This document shows, piece by piece, positions 1 through 12,447 of a stretch of DNA of 64,000 nt. The position numbers and the translations under genes were made by a program. The DNA is from Plantago elongata (taxonomy: Eukaryota; Streptophyta; Magnoliopsida; Lamiales; Plantaginaceae), in NCBI GenBank assembly GCA_036897095.1, contig JAYMSP010000071.1, forward strand, positions 28,613 through 92,612. The letters are read 5' to 3'. Under the pieces are notes generated by a model that made no database searches, was not told the origin of the DNA, and worked only from the letters and a program-made list of their open reading frames with translations. Position 1 is the first letter of the stretch. Each line of letters opens with the position of its first letter.

Positions 1-354
1 GTTTCTGCTGTATCAAAAGCAAATCCATGGAAGAAGATGATTTTGAAAGATTCTGATTGGAAGGATAGTAACAGTTCGTGGGGTGCTGAAGAGGGCTCTG
101 TAAATGTTGCTGATTCCGAAGTACCTGTTCGAAAAGAGAAGGAAAGTTCAGTTTCTTCCTCAAGCAACAGGTGGAGTGTTCTGGAATCAGGAAACCCATC
201 AAAGTTGGCTGTTGAATCTACCAACAAAGTGGAGCTCAAAGAACAGGTACAAATATCAGGTTCTAAGCCAGAATTGTGTGATCCAAGTTTGCCAGTGCCG
301 GCTGATGATAAGTCTGGTGACGTGGTGGAGGATTGGGAGAAGGCCTATGATTGA
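1..354 (+). CDS. 3' terminal exon of an NFXL1-like protein (tentative), partial
   Basis: Frame 1 is open from the first base to a TGA at 352-354 and gives the last 117 residues of a protein whose start lies before the window. The tail is hydrophilic and rich in Ser, Glu and spaced Trp (NPWKKM, SDWKDS, SNRWSVLE) and ends in VVEDWEKAYD. I recall this Trp-spotted acidic tail from plant NF-X1-type zinc-finger proteins (NFXL1, transcriptional regulators of stress responses), but no zinc-finger cysteines fall inside the window, so the family cannot be shown here. The codon pattern and lack of stops support real coding. It could be another long regulatory protein with a similar tail. The 3' UTR follows; I see no further exon after the stop. 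Confidence 0.5.
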   Translation, partial: VSAVSKANPWKKMILKDSDWKDSNSSWGAEEGSVNVADSEVPVRKEKESSVSSSSNRWSVLESGNPSKLAVESTNKVELKEQVQISGSKPELCDPSLPVPADDKSGDVVEDWEKAYD

Positions 355-2529
355 GAAAATATATGTTGGGTGTTATAGTTAGCATTACTGCATTTGTGAG
401 AGATGGTTATTTTGCTGGTTGTGTTTGTTTTGGCTTCGACGCAACCCACCTCTCATGCAGGCTGTTGCATACACTTCAGGAAAATCGACCAGAATTTTGC
501 AGATGTCTTACTTTTATTGCAAAGTGATTGAAAAGACATTGAACTATAATCAGTAGTTTTCAGTTGAAAACATTGCCCAAGCAAGAAAAGCTTATTTGTT
601 TCCTCTTTTTTAGAGCAAGTAGGCTACTTGCTTGCACAGTACAATATGATCTTCAATTTTCTTCATTCGACATCCAGTTGTTAGATTGGTTCTATGCTGT
701 GTATGCTTCAATCCAGGATCCTCTTATGGTTTCTGTACTGATAACTTTTTAGTTATCCCTGTGACCGAATTGTTCCATAGCAAATTAACTTGGAAATTGA
801 TGACTTGGGCTATGTTTCTTGTTCAACTATTGTGATGTTATCTTCTCCCTTCCATCATTTGCTTTCCTGTTTCTAATCTTTGTCTCTATCATACTGTACT
901 CTTGCTATAATTGTTTTGCTGTATTCAATTTATGTGCTGTGGTAGTATTGGTCTGTGGCCAGGTACATAATTGCTTACCTCTGTGATGATTCTCCCATCC
1001 AAGATACAACATCATGACTTACTAGTTCTTCCTAATGTTCATTTTTTGGCATATCATCTCCACTTTGTCCATAAGAAATGGACAAAGGTGTATAGATTGA
1101 TCCCATCCACATGGTATACATTGTCAAGTCATTTTGTGCTGCTACTAATCAGAATCGATAAGCAGCCTATTTTGTTGTTCTGTACTAGCATCTGTTTCGG
1201 ATACTTTGCTTGCTCCTGGTTGTTTCTTCTTGTGTTATTACTTGCAAACTACAGCCATTATCTTCCTGGAATGGAAATAACGTTAAGCTTCTTGTGTAGT
1301 ATATTTGATTTATTGGTCGTCATATGGCGATGGCGACTACTATTTTGTTTGCAGAGTTTGATGTTGATATAGTATGAGGGTGTAAAATATGAACAATGCT
1401 TGTGACTTCGAACAATTTGTATATAATTTTAGAAGTTTATGCGATTATATATAGAATCGAAATGAAATGTGAAGAGAAAATATATACTTATCTTAATTGC
1501 AAGTAGCAGGTACCCAGCTGAAATGCTTGAAACGCTGATCAAATCATACTTGTAATATCTAATTGAGCCGGCAAGTCATGTGATATGCTGTTCTTGTTTA
1601 AATCAGCATCACATTCACAATAAATGGAAGGGCAACATACTGTTAGGTATTTGTATTCTGTAGGACCAAGAAATAATGTTTGCTTTCGAATTGGATTTTT
1701 TGTGCTGGTAAAATTCAATACGAGTTGAGAGAATTCAATTTTAGTTCGGTTAATTTTTGCTAGGCCTTCGACCTTACTTTGCCTGATTGGCTGATTCCTA
1801 TTTCTGCCATTAATTTATGGTTATGAACTAGATCTATAGTCAATTACGTTAGGTAAGCAACTAATAATTGTTCTCAAATTAATAAGCATTCAAGCGCCAC
1901 GAATTGCTCACCTAGCATGTAAACATATAGAATTGCGAAGTCGAAACTATTGTCCTTACTAATAATTATTTGAATTCATATTATAAACTTTTACAAAGAT
2001 ATCACCTTTCGAAAAGACCAAATTAAAAATATTTTTATAATAAAATATGTGATGTTATATTCGTGTATCGAAAAATTTATGTATTAAGTTGGTTATAATT
2101 TATAATAATAATTAATACACTATTTACCAACGTTGAAATAATCAAAATTTTCAAGAAATAAAAAAGGAAAACTATCTTAAAGATATAAATAAAATGATAA
2201 TAATTATTTAGAATGTATTTATTATACCAATAATATTTTTAATATTATTAATTAAAATGATTATACTAGGAACAATAATACATATTATTTTATTTATATC
2301 TTACCTCAACAACTATATTAATATAACTTGTAAATATTTTTCTAACGAAACAGACGGACTAAATAGTGCATATCTTCGTTGATTAGAATATAACTAAAAC
2401 TGAATAGTCTTCAACCCCTCATCCATACCTGTCAATTGTCATTTGAACCTCCACTCCACTCTCATAGCCTCCTTCTCTTCTAATCATCACGAAGAAGAAG
2501 AAGACGATGTGCACACATATCTAGATTCT

Positions 2530-2539
2530 CCACGTGTCA
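2530..2539. promoter_or_regulatory. ABRE/G-box-like site CCACGTGTCA
   Basis: An ACGTG core about 220 bases upstream of the TATA box of the potassium transporter gene. Such cores bind bZIP and bHLH factors in plants and often mediate ABA or light responses. That it regulates the transporter is inferred only from position. Confidence 0.35.
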
Positions 2540-2749
2540 TTTACCCACATTTTACCATCACTCCTATTTTGTACTACTCCATATTCCAATCCATACATAT
2601 ACATTACTAATACTAAACAAATACTTAAAAATATTTATTTATTATTTTTATTATTTTATTCAATTAAATTCATACTTTATTATTTATTTTTTAATTTTTT
2701 TTTAAAATTTGTATCCGGTTCATGAAAATTTTAATTTGGTACGGGAGTA

Positions 2750-2758
2750 GTATATAAC
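2750..2758 (+). promoter_or_regulatory. TATA box of the KUP gene
   Basis: A gTATATAAC motif about 240 bases before the start codon at 2999. The stretch that follows is rich in CT (cttcttcttcc), as is common in plant 5' leaders. Transcription would begin near 2780, giving a leader of roughly 220 nt. Confidence 0.5.
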
Positions 2759-2998
2759 TACCTACCTTTCTTCTTCTTCCTTAGTGTAATCCGTCTGCAA
2801 ATCCAAACATCGGACTAAACTATCGCATTCTCTGTCTTCTTCTGTTCCATTACATAACATAACACACATTGTTTCTTTCTTGCCAGTTTTCTCTTCTCAA
2901 AACAAACTTGTCCCAACCCAAAATCCAGCTTTTCACTCAACACTACTAAAAAAATCCAATCTTTTTCTTTCTTGCTCACTCGTGAATTGATACACTCG

Positions 2999-5900
2999 AT
3001 GGATGCTTTGTCGATCACCAGCCCTCCTTGTTATGACTCTTTTAAGGTTGCTTAATTCACCCCTTTTTGCTCTCTTTACATTTTATGGTATGGACTGGTA
3101 TACTATATATATTACCTGCTTTTAGCTCTTTACATTTGCTTCTTTCTGGGATGTTTGTTTTCTCTCTTTAAGTTAGTAAGACTCGTAAAAAACTTGATTT
3201 TTCATAACTAGTGCAAAGAAGGAGAGGGATATGATTTTCTTATCATTTAGGAAAATCGAGTTTTACTATAATTTGAGGAGAATCATGGGAGTAGTAAGTA
3301 GGATTGATTCTGATTTTCAGTATCTTGTTATGATGACATTTGTAGTTATGATGAAAGTTAGTGTTTTTTTATCTTTTGGGTAAGTGCATTTATTTTTCTT
3401 GTTTGGCACCTAAAGAGATGATTGATATCTGGTGTAGGTGTTATCTAATAAAGGGCAAGGACTATGTTTTAATATCAGTGATGTATTATTAATGGGAATT
3501 CTTCAATGATACTGCCTGCCTGCAAATCTTTTAGTTTTATAATTCATGATTAGCATTTAGTCAGATGTTTTCTGTGTTTGGTGTCAAACTTGGCTAGTTA
3601 GTGCTTGTTTACATCATGGATGAAGCCTGGAGTAGAGTGGAATTTCATAGAGGGATATTGCAACATGGATTCGGAAAATTCTTCCGAACTTGTGGGCTAT
3701 ATTTAGTCAACTCGATCTTGTACCCCGTAAGCTTAATTGTGGTGGAATTTGAACAATGTCATCTTCTCTTCAATAATTTGTGAAATCATTTACCTGTCGA
3801 CCTTGGAAATGTACAGCTCAATATGCCTTATTGAGCTGCTTCATCTCCATCAACAGAAACGACCTTTCCCTTGGATTTGAAGTTGTTTTTTTCAACTCTT
3901 ACTAGCTGCTCATGTAGAGGCTAGCGGTTAGACCTTCGTGGCTTATAATCCCACATGGAGTTAAATGTGCATTATTGCAGCAAACTATCTATTTTACATG
4001 TACCTGAGTTTTTCTCACTTGTTTTCTTAACGGATTCTTTCCGGATACATCACCACAGAAAGAAAGAAAAAACCTTGATCAGGGCTTAATGAAGTGTTCA
4101 GACAGCATCTATAAACCTGTAAGAGTCGGAAGTTTGAATGTAAAAAAATTCACTCATCTTCCCTATAGTTTAGGATGCTTTTGGAAATAGTTCTGGGTAG
4201 GTTGTAGTTCTGAGTGTTTCTGACGAGTTATCTCACTGCAATGTTTTTGTTGCGAGCTATTAACTTAATACATGTGGCCATCACTATTTAGTTCACATTG
4301 ACACTTCTGTTGAAATCTCAGAACTAACTTGTAGGTTGATGCATCTCCAATTTCCATCTACTCCTTTCAGAATATTTGGATTGGTAGACAGTATAAACAT
4401 GCCTCTCTGTTCGGATTTTCTATTTCAACACTTGCAGCAGGTTTATTTCAACACTGCAGAAGAATTCAAGAATATTATTTGTATTTATCCTGTTCATTTT
4501 ATTTCAATGTGCAGAAGGAGACATGGAGGCATACACTCCTCTTATCGTTTCAAAGTCTTGGAGTGGTATACGGTCGCTTGAGTACAGCACCGTTGTATGT
4601 ATTTGAATCAATAAAGAGGAAAGATCTTGAATCAAGAGATGAGATTCATGAGCTCTTTTCATTTATTTTCTGGACATTAACCATCATTCCCTTGCTGAAG
4701 TACGCTTTTATTGTACTGAGGGCTGATGATGATGGAGAAGGTAATGATCTTGAAAATTCTTTAAATTAATTGATATCAATATAGCATCACTTACAATTGT
4801 ACTCAAGATTTTTATGCATTTTTCCAGGTGGTCCATTTTCACTTTACTCATTGCTCTGCAGACATGCAAGAGTGGGGCTTATCCCATCTAACAGACTTTC
4901 TGGCAAGATTGTCCATCATGAAGAAGTTTCTTGTAAAGGGAAACTGGAAACAAAAGCAAAAAAGGCTATGGAGAAACATAAAAGCATTCAGTATATACTC
5001 TTGTTGACGGCTTTGCTTGGTGCCTGCATGATATTATGTGATGCCGTACTCACCCCTGCGATTTCTGGTTTGTTGATTAAAGTCTAGGGTGTTAGTCTTC
5101 ATTGTGTAGCTTTAGTCACTCTTATTAACAAGAGTAACCAACTAAATCTTATATATTGTGCTATCCAGTATTATCAGCAACTTCTGGTCTTGCGAGATCA
5201 ATGGCAAAGATATCCGCTAAATGTAAGAGCTTTCAGCATCTTTAGTACTCTATGATTGCTCTTGATGTTTTGGGAAACACTTGGTTTATCTAAATTTATC
5301 TGTTTATTATCTTTTTCTCCGGAGGTTTAAGAATCTAAAAGTTGTTTTGCTGTGCCAGTTTCCTCTTCAGATAAGGCGAAGGACCATGTTGCACAAGTCC
5401 TGCTAAAATGTAAGTTGTTGGATTGAAGATTAACTGATTCATGTGAATAGAAACATCTATTTGCTATTTCCTCAGTTGTTGAAAATTTTACCAATTTGCC
5501 TCCCAAATACATGGAGACATTCTACAATCATCCCAAAGCATGTGATTTTTGCTTTTCACTGAACTTTCTAACAAGTTCAAGTTTTTATTTCCAGGGGTAC
5601 CAACTCCTGCAGCATGCGCAATTTTAGTTTGCCTTTTCACTCTGCAGCATCATGGAACCAAGAGAATTGGGTTCATTTTTGCTCCAGTGGTCATCCTGTG
5701 GCTCTTCTCCATCTGTGGTTTCGGTATATACAACATGATGCATTCTGATATAAGCGTCCTCCACGCGATCTCCCCCGTGTACATGTTCAGGTTCATGAAG
5801 AAAATTAGAGCTGGGCACTGGGAACTACTAAGCAGCATAGCCTTGTGTATTGCAGGTTTGTTTAGTGTCCTGAAACCAATGTGCTTTGTTGTCAACTCCC

Positions 5901-7986
5901 TATCTTAATTGACTAGCAAACTAATCTCAATCTGATCTTCCGATCCATCTTGCTACTAGGAACCGAGGGTATGTTTGCAGATTTGGGTCATTTTTCCAAG
6001 AAGTCAATTAAGGTATGTAATGCTCGTGTCTTAGTGAATTTACGTGCAAACATTTATAGTTCTGAATGTAATTTTGTTAGAGAATGAACAATCATTTAAA
6101 GGCAAAACGAGAGTAAGGATTAACCATTGCTATACATAGATAGATACCATAAGAATTCCTTCGCTTTGATGCAGATCACTTTCATATGCTTCATATATCC
6201 AGTCCTTCTGTTCACTTATGCTGGACAAGCTGCATTTATCTACAAGTATTTTGATAGTGATGCTGTTTTCCATCTCAGTGAATCTATACCAAACAGTAAG
6301 CTTTGTATTCCTCTTTGTTATACTCATGATGATTTTCTCTCCAATAAGCAGAAAGTTTTACCTTTTTTGTTTTTATCATTCCATATTTCCATCCTCAGAG
6401 AATCTTCAGCATGTATTTGCGGTGTTAGCCATATTTGCTTCGGCGGTTGGAAGTCAAGCAACAATCACAGCTGGTTTCTCCATAATAAACCAATGTCAAG
6501 CGCTTGACTGCTTTCCCAGAGTAAAAATTGTCCATACATCAAAAAAAATCCTGGGGCAAGTTTATGTTCCCGATCTCAACTGGGTGTTTATGGTTTTAAG
6601 CATAGCATTTACAGTTGGTTTGCACGACATATCAAAACTTGGAAAAGCAGTAGGTATGATCCGTCTTTGTTTGTTCTGTTGGTTTTGTTGAATTAAAATA
6701 CATACAGGAATAATAGGTTCAGGGTAAATGCACGAGCATCGCCTTTTTCCCCCCCTTAATTGCATGAACCTGTTTCTGTCTTTTGAAACTCCCAGCCTGT
6801 GGCTTAAATTTAGAACATTTTGTTATAAACAGAAAGCTTCCATATTTGACATATGTGATTCCATCAAGTGTCAGCAAATCAAACGATCTTTATCGCAGGT
6901 CTGGCTGTCACTTCTGGGATGCTAGTGACTACTTGCTTAATGTGTCTTGTGATTTCTTTATGTTGGGAGAAAAGCATGTTCATATCACTGGGCTTTTTAC
7001 TCTTCTTCGGCTCTATCGAAGCTATATATCTCTCCACAACTTTGATGAACTTCTTCCGAGGTGCCTGGTGTTTAGCCATCTTGTTTGTGCTTTTCATGAC
7101 AATCATGACTGCCTGGCACTATGGTACTCTCAAGAAGTATGAATTCGACAATGAGAACAAAGTCTCGATCGAGTGGCTCACTGATTACAGCCCAGCCCTT
7201 GGTGTGGCCCGATTACCAGGCATTGGTTTTGTTTACTCGGATGTTGATATAGGAATACCTGCTTTCTTCACCCACTTTGTCACAAACGTTCCCGCATTTC
7301 ATCAGGTTTTGATTTTCGTATCTTTCAAGTCTTCACCGGTGCCCCATGTACCCGAAAACCGGCGGTACCTTATCGGGCGAGTCGGCCCGAAAGAGTACAA
7401 GATTTATCGTTGCATTGTACGGTATGGTTATCGTGATAATGTCAGGGATACAGATGATTTCGAGGATCACATTGTTAGCTCGATCGGAGAGTTTATTGCG
7501 AGAGAAGAATATGATATTGAGGCCCTGGCTTCGCCAGAAGGAAAGATGATTGTTCTTGGAAGCCCCCTGGATGACGAAAACACTGTCCGGAACACTTTTA
7601 TCCCGATGGCCGACTCCAGCTCAAGTAAGAGTGAGATAACATTAAGCCATAATAGCTCTCAGCGGAGTTTGTTAGACGTTCCATCAGGAAGTGCTAATCC
7701 CCCGGCTGTTAAAAAGAAACGTGTCCGTTTCATGCTGCCACCAAAGAGCCCGCATATGCGCCCATCGGTTCGGCAGGAGCTTCAAGAGATTATTGATGCT
7801 AGGGATAGCGGGACGGCTTATTTTCTGGGGCAGTCACATTTGTTGGCAAGGAAAGGTTCAAATTTCTTCAAGAATTTGATGATATTGATTTATGTTTTCC
7901 TTGACAGGAATAGCAGAGAGCCTCCAGTTGCTCTTAATATTCCAAATGCTGCTCTGTTGGAAGTTGGTACTGTTTATATAATCTAA
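2999..7986 (+). CDS. KUP/HAK/KT family potassium transporter, divergent cluster II-like
   Basis: Membrane K+ transporter of the APC superfamily. Ten exons: 2999-3046, 4515-4740, 4828-5067, 5169-5222, 5359-5409, 5595-5855, 5960-6012, 6175-6295, 6399-6653, 6899-7986. They join in frame to 798 codons, normal for the family (about 770-800). Family blocks seen in order: [83 protein letters not shown], and the C-terminal [18 protein letters not shown]. The late region ([30 protein letters not shown]) is closest to the KUP1-4/6/8 group. The core is multi-pass and the C-terminal third is cytosolic. Oddities: Arg37 sits where the family has the YGD Asp; CDAVLTP replaces GDGVLTP; GKAVG replaces GHAYG/GNAYG; exon 5 (51 nt) encodes 17 residues outside the family pattern. 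The frame is intact, so this is a divergent gene and not an obvious pseudogene. Confidence 0.93.
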
Positions 7987-8606
7987 TGGATCTGTTAGTA
8001 GTAATCTATGATATCCATATATGTACAAGGTTAGAAAAACCTGGTACTCATACATAGTTATGTATGTACTCCTTGAAGAAAATATAGCTTTTCTGCTTCA
8101 ATTTTATTGCTCAAGGAACCAATATGGCCCCGGTTTTGCAAAACTAATTGAAAATGTTGCTGATAGTTGATCAGGTAACTTTTTTTTCCAACAAGATAAC
8201 TTGATTAGCTTCTCAAACCAGTTAGATCGTTTGAAAAGTTGTACGAGCTTTTTATTAAAAAAAACACATGGAGCTGAAAAGTTAGTGATAAACCGGGACT
8301 ATATCTCGCAGTAAATATGTTGTACTACTACATTATTCAATATAAAGATTAGCTAGTATCAGAGTATACGAAGTCCAAAATAAAGTTTCTTCTATGGATT
8401 GGGTTAGGTGAGAAACGTTTCATATGTTCATGTGGTCCAACCAGTACCAAGAATACAAGAAAGAGAAACCAAAGGACTAGAATGAACAAGGCTCAGACTT
8501 TGCCGATGTACAGGAGTCAGGATAGATCCGAAGGAGAATTTCATCCTTTATTCGAAACAAGTGCAGGAATCTGGACAAAGGGGCTGATGCAAAAGTATTT
8601 ACCAAA
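7987..8606. other. Convergent 3' intergenic region between KUP and PYD1
   Basis: The transporter (+) and PYD1 (-) end tail to tail here, 620 bases apart. The region should hold both 3' UTRs, which may overlap. No open frame, RNA gene or repeat of note was seen. Confidence 0.6.
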
Positions 8607-11367
8607 TTAGTTGGAGACCATGCTCTCGGTTTCGTTCACAAAGCCATCACCGGTCCAGTCTTTATCAGATTGCAGACCTTTCTTGATCGCCTTCCTTTCG
8701 CGTATGGCTTCTTTTTGCCTTCTCACAAGATCCGTATGCGTGGTGAAGTACTCCAACGAACTTCTGTTTGTAAGACAAAATAATAGAAGCGAAATTAAAT
8801 TATAATTCCTGCTAGGAGACTGCAATGCAATGAGAGAAGGTGATAAAAGAGACTTACCCCCTGAAATCTTCAATCGATGTAAAATTGTGCTGTTTCATGA
8901 AATCTTGCAGCTCGGTGCAGAGCTTTTTCACAAGACCATACCCATGCATCATTACACCAGTGCAGACCTTCAATAAGATGTTTTGTTAGTGACTAATTTA
9001 CATATATGGCACTATTGCCACACTACATCTTGCTTGACGGGTAAACTAAAAGCTCTTGGTTAAGTTACAAACCTGGACTGTGTTGGCCCCAAGAAGTATG
9101 AATTCTGCAGCGTCGCCACCAGTCTCAACACCTCCAATACCAGAAAGTGAGTAATCTTTATCTCCAAATTCCTTCTTCATCATCTGTGCAATATTCATGA
9201 CTTTTGCAAGAGCAATAGGATGAACTGCTTTGCATGAATAACCTCCAGGTGTCGAGTATCTATGTTGGGCACAAAAATACAGTTTAGATGCTAAATATAA
9301 TGTCATACCCACTGAAAAGAAACATAGCTATAGAGATAGCATACCCTTCCACACAAGGTTCTGGCCGTAAAGTGTTCAGGTTGATTCCCATAACGCTCAT
9401 GATGGTATTGATTGCCGCAACACCTTCACACCCAGTTTGAAGAGAAATTCGAGCCGGCTATAACCAATTAATACTCATGTTAACCAAGATATGGTATGTA
9501 ATACTACAGTTTATGTAAGTTTAAGACTAAAGATAAAATAAGGAGTACATCAAGTACATGCTTGACAGTCAATCACTCTACGAAATAATTAGGTACGGAA
9601 AACATGTTTTAACAGAACTGAAACAAATAATGACAGGGCCCGAACTTCCCTCAATACTCCAACATTATAAAGGATAGTGCAAACTACACTACTTGTTGCA
9701 GTTACAATAAGGTAAAACCGTAAAAGGGCAGTCACCTGTGTAATGTCTGTTATGTTTGGGGTCATCTTAGCCCAAACTGGAACAGTGGCTTTAGCATTTA
9801 CCCAGCCACTAATTTCTTCCAATAGTGCGCAATCTTGACCCACAGCAGCACCCATCTTGCGTTCTGGCATGCCATGAGGACACGAAAAGTTGATTTCTAT
9901 GGCATCCTGTAAGAGAGTCAAACCAAACAATCAATTAAATTGCCACTGGCAGTAAAAACAAAAAGACAGATCAAGTTTTTCAATATGGAAGCTCTAGGTC
10001 GCGTTATAGCTACGAGAAGGCACTGCTTTGTTTTCTTACCACACCAGCTTGCTCGACTCGGTCAATGAGCTCCTCCCAAGCACCTTTGTTGTACTCCTCC
10101 ATGATTGAAGCAATAAGAATCCTGTCAGGGTATTCATCTTTCAATTGTTTGAATTCTTTCAGCATAGTTTCAAGAGGACGGTCACTTATAAGCTCGATGT
10201 TTTGCCACCCGATAATCTGTCCCCTAGTTGAGCCATTTGCTCCAGCTCGTAACTTAGCATAGCGTGGCGTTACATTTACAACTTTTGAAGCATCAAGTGA
10301 TACCTATGAATTACATCAAACTAATAAATGAATAAATCTGGAAAATCACCTCCAGGCTTAATGTCTTGATATATCATAACACAATGCAGATCATATCATT
10401 TACACTACACATAAGAACCAAAAAAAAAACTACAGTACAACCAACTATATCATTTTAACAGGGTCAAAATAATCGAAACGTATTTATACTTGTGTGATGC
10501 CACATTCTTGTAAAATGGTTATTCATAATTACATGTGGCAAGCTACCTTAAAGGTGTAAATAACTACAGAAAGCAAAACAAAAGCCATTGGTCACAGTCG
10601 TGAAATAGCCCCGATTCAGTTTCACTAAACCAACACTAGTAATCTTTTCACCTATCTTCACTGTAATTGCGACAAGTTAGCCCCGAGTTGCATTAGTATC
10701 CGAAACTAGGTGAATGCGGTAAGCGGAATTCTGAACATTATTGATGAATCGACATCGGATCTACTAAAAAAGAATGAAGGTTTCTGTACATGAGAGGCCG
10801 ATCACAATCAATTTATATGGCAAAAACACACTCCCCTTAATCAGCAGCTAGAAATACATCGATCTCGAATCCATGTAGAATTTATAAGTTGTTTGTATCA
10901 AAATCAAGCAGAATATGAACACACCCAACTAGATAATACAGTACAAAAACAATAGACCAGTATATGATAGAATAAGGAACAGAAACCACTTAACAGATAA
11001 ACGATCACACATACTAATAAATTCCCAACAGAAATTGAATCAAAAAGCTAAGAAAAATCGAATCTTTAACGAAAAGAAAAACAGAGAGAGGTACCGTCTT
11101 GGCGATAACAGCTCCCCAGCCTTCATCAAAGGCCCGCTTCATGACAGTGTAGTTGGTACCGGGTGGACCCGACCCGATGACGAAAGGATTGGGCATCTTC
11201 AAGCCATTAACGGTGACGCTAAGATCAGGCTCGGCGACATTTTCGGAAGAAGCTCGAATTCGAAATCCAACTCGGTTTTTACTCAGCTGCTGATGATTTC
11301 GAGAGGAGCCCGATACTGAACAGGTTTTGTTGATCTGGGTGAGGTTCAATTTCAGAGTCGACGCCAT
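8607..11367 (-). CDS. PYD1: Dihydropyrimidine dehydrogenase (NADP+), chloroplastic
   Basis: Catalyses the first, reductive step of uracil and thymine breakdown, using NADPH in plastids. Seven exons in transcript order: 11367-11095, 10303-10040, 9906-9736, 9457-9345, 9259-9073, 8967-8858, 8763-8607. They join to 424 codons, close to the known plant enzyme (about 426). Residues 1-40 are Ser/Asn/Arg-rich with few acids, as in a transit peptide. The catalytic domain then follows: NPFVIGSGPPGTNY, the active-site block NFSCPHGMPERKMG (nucleophilic Cys188), WAKMTPNITDI, SGIGGVETGGDAAEFILLGA and CTGVMMHGYGLV, which are FMN-binding TIM-barrel motifs of the dihydroorotate dehydrogenase superfamily. Plant PYD1 lacks the Fe-S and FAD modules of the animal enzyme, which fits the short length. 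A GAT/ATC simple repeat lies in the upstream leader. Confidence 0.95.
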
Positions 11368-11465
11368 TGGAATTTAGAAGATTGATTGATTGAGGTGGTG
11401 GTGGTGATCTTGTTGTGTTTTTGATATTGAATTTTAGTTTTGATGATTAAATTTTGGATATAATA

Positions 11466-11507
11466 GTAGTAGATGATGATGAGATGATGATGATGATGAG
11501 ATGACGA
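11466..11507. repeat. GAT-rich simple repeat upstream of PYD1
   Basis: A run of gatgat/gatgag units about 100-140 bases upstream of the PYD1 ATG; on the coding strand it reads as CATCAT repeats. It probably lies in the 5' leader or core promoter. It is a likely polymorphic microsatellite. Confidence 0.7.
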
Positions 11508-12304
11508 TAAAATTGGAATATCTTGGAATCTGAGTTGTGCAAGTTTTAAATTGCTAAGTCGATAACTGGACATCGATTTGAATCGAAAAATTGCTTATTC
11601 AAATTGCTTGTTGTTCAAATTATCTGTTTTGTACAAATGGTCAAATAGACCATAATATTACGTACATGATTTATTAGGATAGATCTAATTACTATCAACT
11701 ATTTGGACTTGGTTACTAAAGTAATCACATATCATAATGTATCAGGTGAGTTAGTTCTTCATTGGGAATCTAATTGTCTATTTCATAGCCCGTGAAGGTT
11801 CTCACTTTTATAAACCGGCCACAATCTTTTAAACAAGTAACATTTAACGTTTAACTTTTTAACAAATTATCTAGTTGACTTGTTGAAAAACAAAACTAAC
11901 TGATCAGCCACAAACTATATTTTCAATTAATTTTGTTAAACGGAGCCTATATAATTTATTGGAATCGATCGAATTATTATCATTTTATTAGAGTTAGTCG
12001 CTAACTTAGTCAATAAATCACAAGTCATAACATAATTTATAAGATAGTTCAGTAGTTAATGAAAGTGTTATTAACTATTTTATATCAATATATTTAATAA
12101 ATTCTTTAGTATACGTCAGATTATGACATATTAAGGTACTCACGTTAATAAGTTAATGTTGTGTTCTCTTCAACTGAAATTTTTTTCAGTCTAGTCCACT
12201 ACCCTTCAGTTCAGTTCTGTTCTGTAAATTTTAATTGAAGATAATACAAACTCAATTAATCTACCCAGTACCTTATTTCAATTCAGTTTAGTTTTATGAA
12301 ATTT

Positions 12305-12447
12305 AATTGAAGAAAATACAAATTCGTGGTAGATTTGTCATGAAATGGACGTGACTTGGGAGATGAATGCATCATTTTGAAGAAAATACAAATTCAGTTA
12401 GTGGTAGATTTGTCATGAAATGGATGTGACTTTGGGAGATGGATGAT
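12305..12447. repeat. Imperfect tandem duplication, two copies of about 68 bp
   Basis: The phrase tgaagaaaatacaaattc followed by gtggtagatttgtcatgaaa and tgacttgggagatg occurs twice in a row (about 12308-12369 and 12377-12445) with a few substitutions and a 5-bp insertion. A weaker third half-copy (ttaattgaagataatacaaa) precedes it near 12232. No coding role is seen. Confidence 0.75.

Larger units (their letters stand above)
355..2998. other. 3' UTR and intergenic region upstream of the KUP gene
   Basis: No gene was found. The first few hundred bases are probably the 3' UTR of the upstream gene. From about 1850 the DNA becomes very AT-rich. A short (GAA) run lies near 2491-2503, a CCACGTGTCA ABRE/G-box-like site near 2530, and a TATA box at 2751. 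Small open frames here (for example 971-1372) look like chance. Confidence 0.6.

Noticed and set aside
971-1372. 133-codon open frame downstream of the first gene
   Set aside because: Low-complexity, hydrophobic composition with no recognisable motif, in the 3' flank of a terminated gene; most likely chance.
6127-7142. Overlapping open frames on both strands inside the KUP gene
   Set aside because: They are shadows or intron read-through of the transporter exons, whose joined frame matches the family throughout.
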